Part shown: in pieces, positions 61,986 through 64,000 of the stretch | Numbering within the stretch: the first letter of the stretch is position 1 | How the letters are laid out: each line of letters opens with the position of its first letter | Source of the DNA: Burkholderiaceae bacterium | Lineage (GTDB): Bacteria; Pseudomonadota; Gammaproteobacteria; Burkholderiales; Burkholderiaceae_C | Assembly: GCA_919902775.1 (NCBI GenBank) | Contig: CAKKRJ010000002.1 | Coordinates: forward strand, 65,322-129,321 | Direction: 5' to 3' | Length of the DNA: 64,000 bases | Notes under the pieces: generated by a model | Database searches by the model: none | Told to the model about the DNA's origin: nothing | What the model saw: only the letters and a program-made list of their open reading frames with translations | Translations under genes and position numbers: made by a program

Positions 61986-64000
61986 ATGACATCAACTTCT
62001 TCTTTGGCTCTTGCATCCCGTCAGGTCATTCCCGACGCTTGGCAGGCCGAAGGCCATTCTTGTTTGCACCCTCAAGAAAACGCAACAGCCTGGCTGGAGG
62101 TTGACCTGGACGGCAGTTTGCGATTCGCCAAAAGTGCCATCATTTTGACCGATCAGCGGGTCTTATCCAGGCTGGAGAGTGAAAAAAACTGGTCCAGCTG
62201 GGCTTTGCAGCCCGGTTTGTCGCTGAAACTCACGGACCATGCGGGTGTGGGGTGCCTGGCCTTGACCAGCGCCGAGGGTCAATTGGCGGTTTGGCGCTTC
62301 ACTTTGGGCTTGCAAGCGGCGGTGGCCCGCTGGGTGGCCCAGTTTGAAAGTCAATTGGCGCATGCGCAAAGTCCTTCCCTTGGGCGTCCTTTGCAAGCCG
62401 TGCTGTCGGGCTCGGTGTGCCCGGTCTGCCAGACCGTCATGGACGACGAAGACGAAGAGTGCCCCAGCTGTGGCCGGGAAGACCTGGCACCACCGTCCAC
62501 CTGGACGCTGTTCAAGCTTTGGCGCTTTGCACGGCCTTATCAGCGTTCTTTGCTGGCGGGCTTTTTGCTCACATTGGCCGCAACGGCGGCGACTTTGGTG
62601 CCGCCTTACCTGACCATGCCGTTGATGGACGACATCTTGATTCCGTACCAGAACGGCAAAGAGATCGACCCCACGTTGGTGTCGATGTACTTGTTGGGCT
62701 TGCTGGCTTCCGCTTTGCTGGCCTGGGGCCTGGGCTGGGCCAAGACCTACATCCTGGCCCTGGTGTCCGAGCGCATTGGGGCCGATTTGCGCACCAACAC
62801 CTATGAGCACTTGCTCAAACTCTCGCTGGAATATTTTGGCGGGCGGCGCACCGGTGACCTGATCGCCCGCATCGGCAGCGAGACCGATCGCATCAACGTG
62901 TTCTTGTCGCTGCACCTGCTGGACTTTGCCACCGACGTGTTGATGATCCTGATGACCGCCGTCATTTTGTTCACCATCAACCCCACTTTGGCGCTGGTCA
63001 CCTTGTTGCCCTTGCCGTTCATTGCCTGGTTGATCCATGTGGTGCGAGAAAAACTGCGCACCGGCTTTGAAAAGATCGACCGCGTTTGGGCCGAAGTGAC
63101 CAATGTGCTCGCCGACACCATTCCCGGCATTCGGGTGGTCAAGGCGTTTGCCCAGGAAGACCGTGAAGCCCAGCGTTTCAAGGATGCGAACAAACACAAC
63201 CTGCAGGTCAACGACCGCCTGAACCGCGTGTGGTCCTTGTTCTCGCCCACGGTGACCTTGATGACCGAGATCGGCTTGCTGGTGGTCTGGGGCTTTGGCA
63301 TCTGGCTGGTCTCGGACGACCAGATCACCGTGGGGGTCTTGACCGCTTTTCTGGCGTACATCGGGCGCTTTTACAGCCGCCTGGATTCGATGAGCCGAAT
63401 CGTCTCGAACACACAAAAGGCGGCTTCGGGGGCCAAGCGCATTTTTGACATCCTGGACCATGTCTCCAGCGTGCCCGAGCCCGTGCAGCCTGTGGCCTTG
63501 CCGGAACAAGTGCAAGGGCGCATCACGGTGCGCGACGCAGGTTTCCGTTATGGCAACCGTGCCGTGATTCGCCAGCTCAACCTCGACATCCAGCCCGGTC
63601 AGATGATTGGCCTGGTCGGCCACAGCGGATCGGGCAAGAGCACCTTGGTCAATTTGATTTGCCGCTTTTATGACCTGAGCGAAGGCGCTATTGAACTGGA
63701 CGGGACCGACATCCGCCAGTTGAAAGTGGCCGACTACCGCCGTCAAATCGGCCTGGTGTTGCAAGAGCCGTTCTTGTTCTTTGGCACGATCGCCGACAAC
63801 ATTGCTTACGGCAAACCCGAAGCGAGCCGCGAGGAGATCGTGGCGGCGGCCCGTGCCGCCCATGCCCACGAATTCATCTTGCGCATGCCGCAGGGCTATG
63901 ACTCGCTGGTGGGTGAGCGTGGCCAGGGTCTGTCGGGCGGAGAGCGCCAGCGCATCTCGATTGCGCGGGCCTTGCTCATCAACCCGCGCATCTTGATTCT
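61986..64000 (+). CDS. ABC transporter (exporter-type, permease and ATPase fused) with N-terminal zinc ribbon, cut at the window end
   Basis: The frame is open from ATG 61986 to the last base (at least 671 residues). Residues 1-140 form a soluble lead domain (DLDGSLRFAKSAIILTDQRV). A zinc ribbon follows, with Cys145, Cys148, Cys159 and Cys162. The six-helix exporter core spans about residues 180-480 and holds YFGGRRTGDLIARIGSETDR. The ATPase has Walker A GLVGHSGSGKSTL near residue 545, the Q-loop and LSGGERQRISIARALL. It diverges from the cyanophycin synthetase genes. ABC proteins of this shape recur with cphA genes in betaproteobacteria as far as I recall, but the cargo is unknown. Confidence 0.88.
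   Translation, partial: MTSTSSLALASRQVIPDAWQAEGHSCLHPQENATAWLEVDLDGSLRFAKSAIILTDQRVLSRLESEKNWSSWALQPGLSLKLTDHAGVGCLALTSAEGQLAVWRFTLGLQAAVARWVAQFESQLAHAQSPSLGRPLQAVLSGSVCPVCQTVMDDEDEECPSCGREDLAPPSTWTLFKLWRFARPYQRSLLAGFLLTLAATAATLVPPYLTMPLMDDILIPYQNGKEIDPTLVSMYLLGLLASALLAWGLGWAKTYILALVSERIGADLRTNTYEHLLKLSLEYFGGRRTGDLIARIGSETDRINVFLSLHLLDFATDVLMILMTAVILFTINPTLALVTLLPLPFIAWLIHVVREKLRTGFEKIDRVWAEVTNVLADTIPGIRVVKAFAQEDREAQRFKDANKHNLQVNDRLNRVWSLFSPTVTLMTEIGLLVVWGFGIWLVSDDQITVGVLTAFLAYIGRFYSRLDSMSRIVSNTQKAASGAKRIFDILDHVSSVPEPVQPVALPEQVQGRITVRDAGFRYGNRAVIRQLNLDIQPGQMIGLVGHSGSGKSTLVNLICRFYDLSEGAIELDGTDIRQLKVADYRRQIGLVLQEPFLFFGTIADNIAYGKPEASREEIVAAARAAHAHEFILRMPQGYDSLVGERGQGLSGGERQRISIARALLINPRILI

Noticed and set aside
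62163..63869. 568-codon open frame on the minus strand
   Set aside because: It lies antisense to the ABC transporter, which has Walker and signature motifs; the antisense product is Gln/His-rich and motif-free.

Overview
The window is high-GC, gene-dense, proteobacterial chromosome. Three Bug-type (tripartite tricarboxylate family) binding proteins, a CphA'/CphA cyanophycin synthetase pair, many acyl-CoA enzymes and an etfBA block together point to a betaproteobacterium of the Burkholderiales, most likely Comamonadaceae-like. That placement is an inference from gene content, not from a marker gene. No rRNA, tRNA or CRISPR array was seen.

Layout. (1) 1-16518, all on +: a long acyl-CoA catabolic block. 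It holds the end of an enoyl-CoA hydratase, an SDR, a zinc-ribbon/OB-fold protein fused to a thiolase-like protein, two AMP-forming acyl-CoA ligases, acyl-CoA dehydrogenases, a flavin monooxygenase, a thioesterase and two Bug proteins. It ends in a five-gene set (MaoC-like hydratase, acyl-CoA dehydrogenase, class III CoA-transferase, MmgE/PrpD protein, CitE-like lyase) that matches the itaconate degradation set of Pseudomonas. (2) 16684-18920: a di-heme peroxidase-like lipoprotein and a LysR regulator. (3) 18921-26958: an accessory stretch, visibly richer in A/T at its left end. It holds an unknown two-gene membrane module, a broken small ORF with a G9 tract, a TetR regulator with a palindrome at its promoter, a three-gene cassette (SDR-like protein, FAD amine oxidase-like protein, ChrR-type cupin), an SRPBCC protein and a metallo-beta-lactamase-fold hydrolase. 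(4) 26953-34665 on -: a cluster like the acyclic terpene utilisation genes atuC-D-E-F-A. It diverges from an IclR regulator that is followed on + by an SDR, an acyl-CoA dehydrogenase, a CoA-transferase, a Bug protein and hot-dog thioesterases (to 40956). (5) 40238-42799: a direct duplication of the thioesterase pair flanking an A/T-rich membrane-protein gene. (6) 42869-50712: an orphan receiver, MltB, an HDAC-like deacetylase, an enoyl-CoA hydratase, a MscS channel and a TRAP transporter. (7) 51008-55800: etfB, etfA, a large acyl-CoA dehydrogenase and a nitronate monooxygenase-like protein. An acyltransferase follows. (8) 57021-64000: cphA and cphA' on -, divergent from an ABC exporter cut by the window end.

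The genes together suggest a specialist in small organic acids and branched or terpenoid acyl chains. Periplasmic binding proteins would capture the acids. Ligases or CoA-transferases would activate them, and many acyl-CoA dehydrogenases would pass electrons to EtfAB. Cyanophycin is the likely nitrogen store.

The most unusual non-coding signals are: a five-copy two-hairpin repeat family with compensatory changes, one copy of which is read through in frame inside the atuA-like gene; a pair of long hairpins between etfA and the next gene whose different stems carry reverse-complementary 28-nt loops; matching palindromes at both promoters around the IclR gene; and a mosaic duplication suggesting gene conversion.
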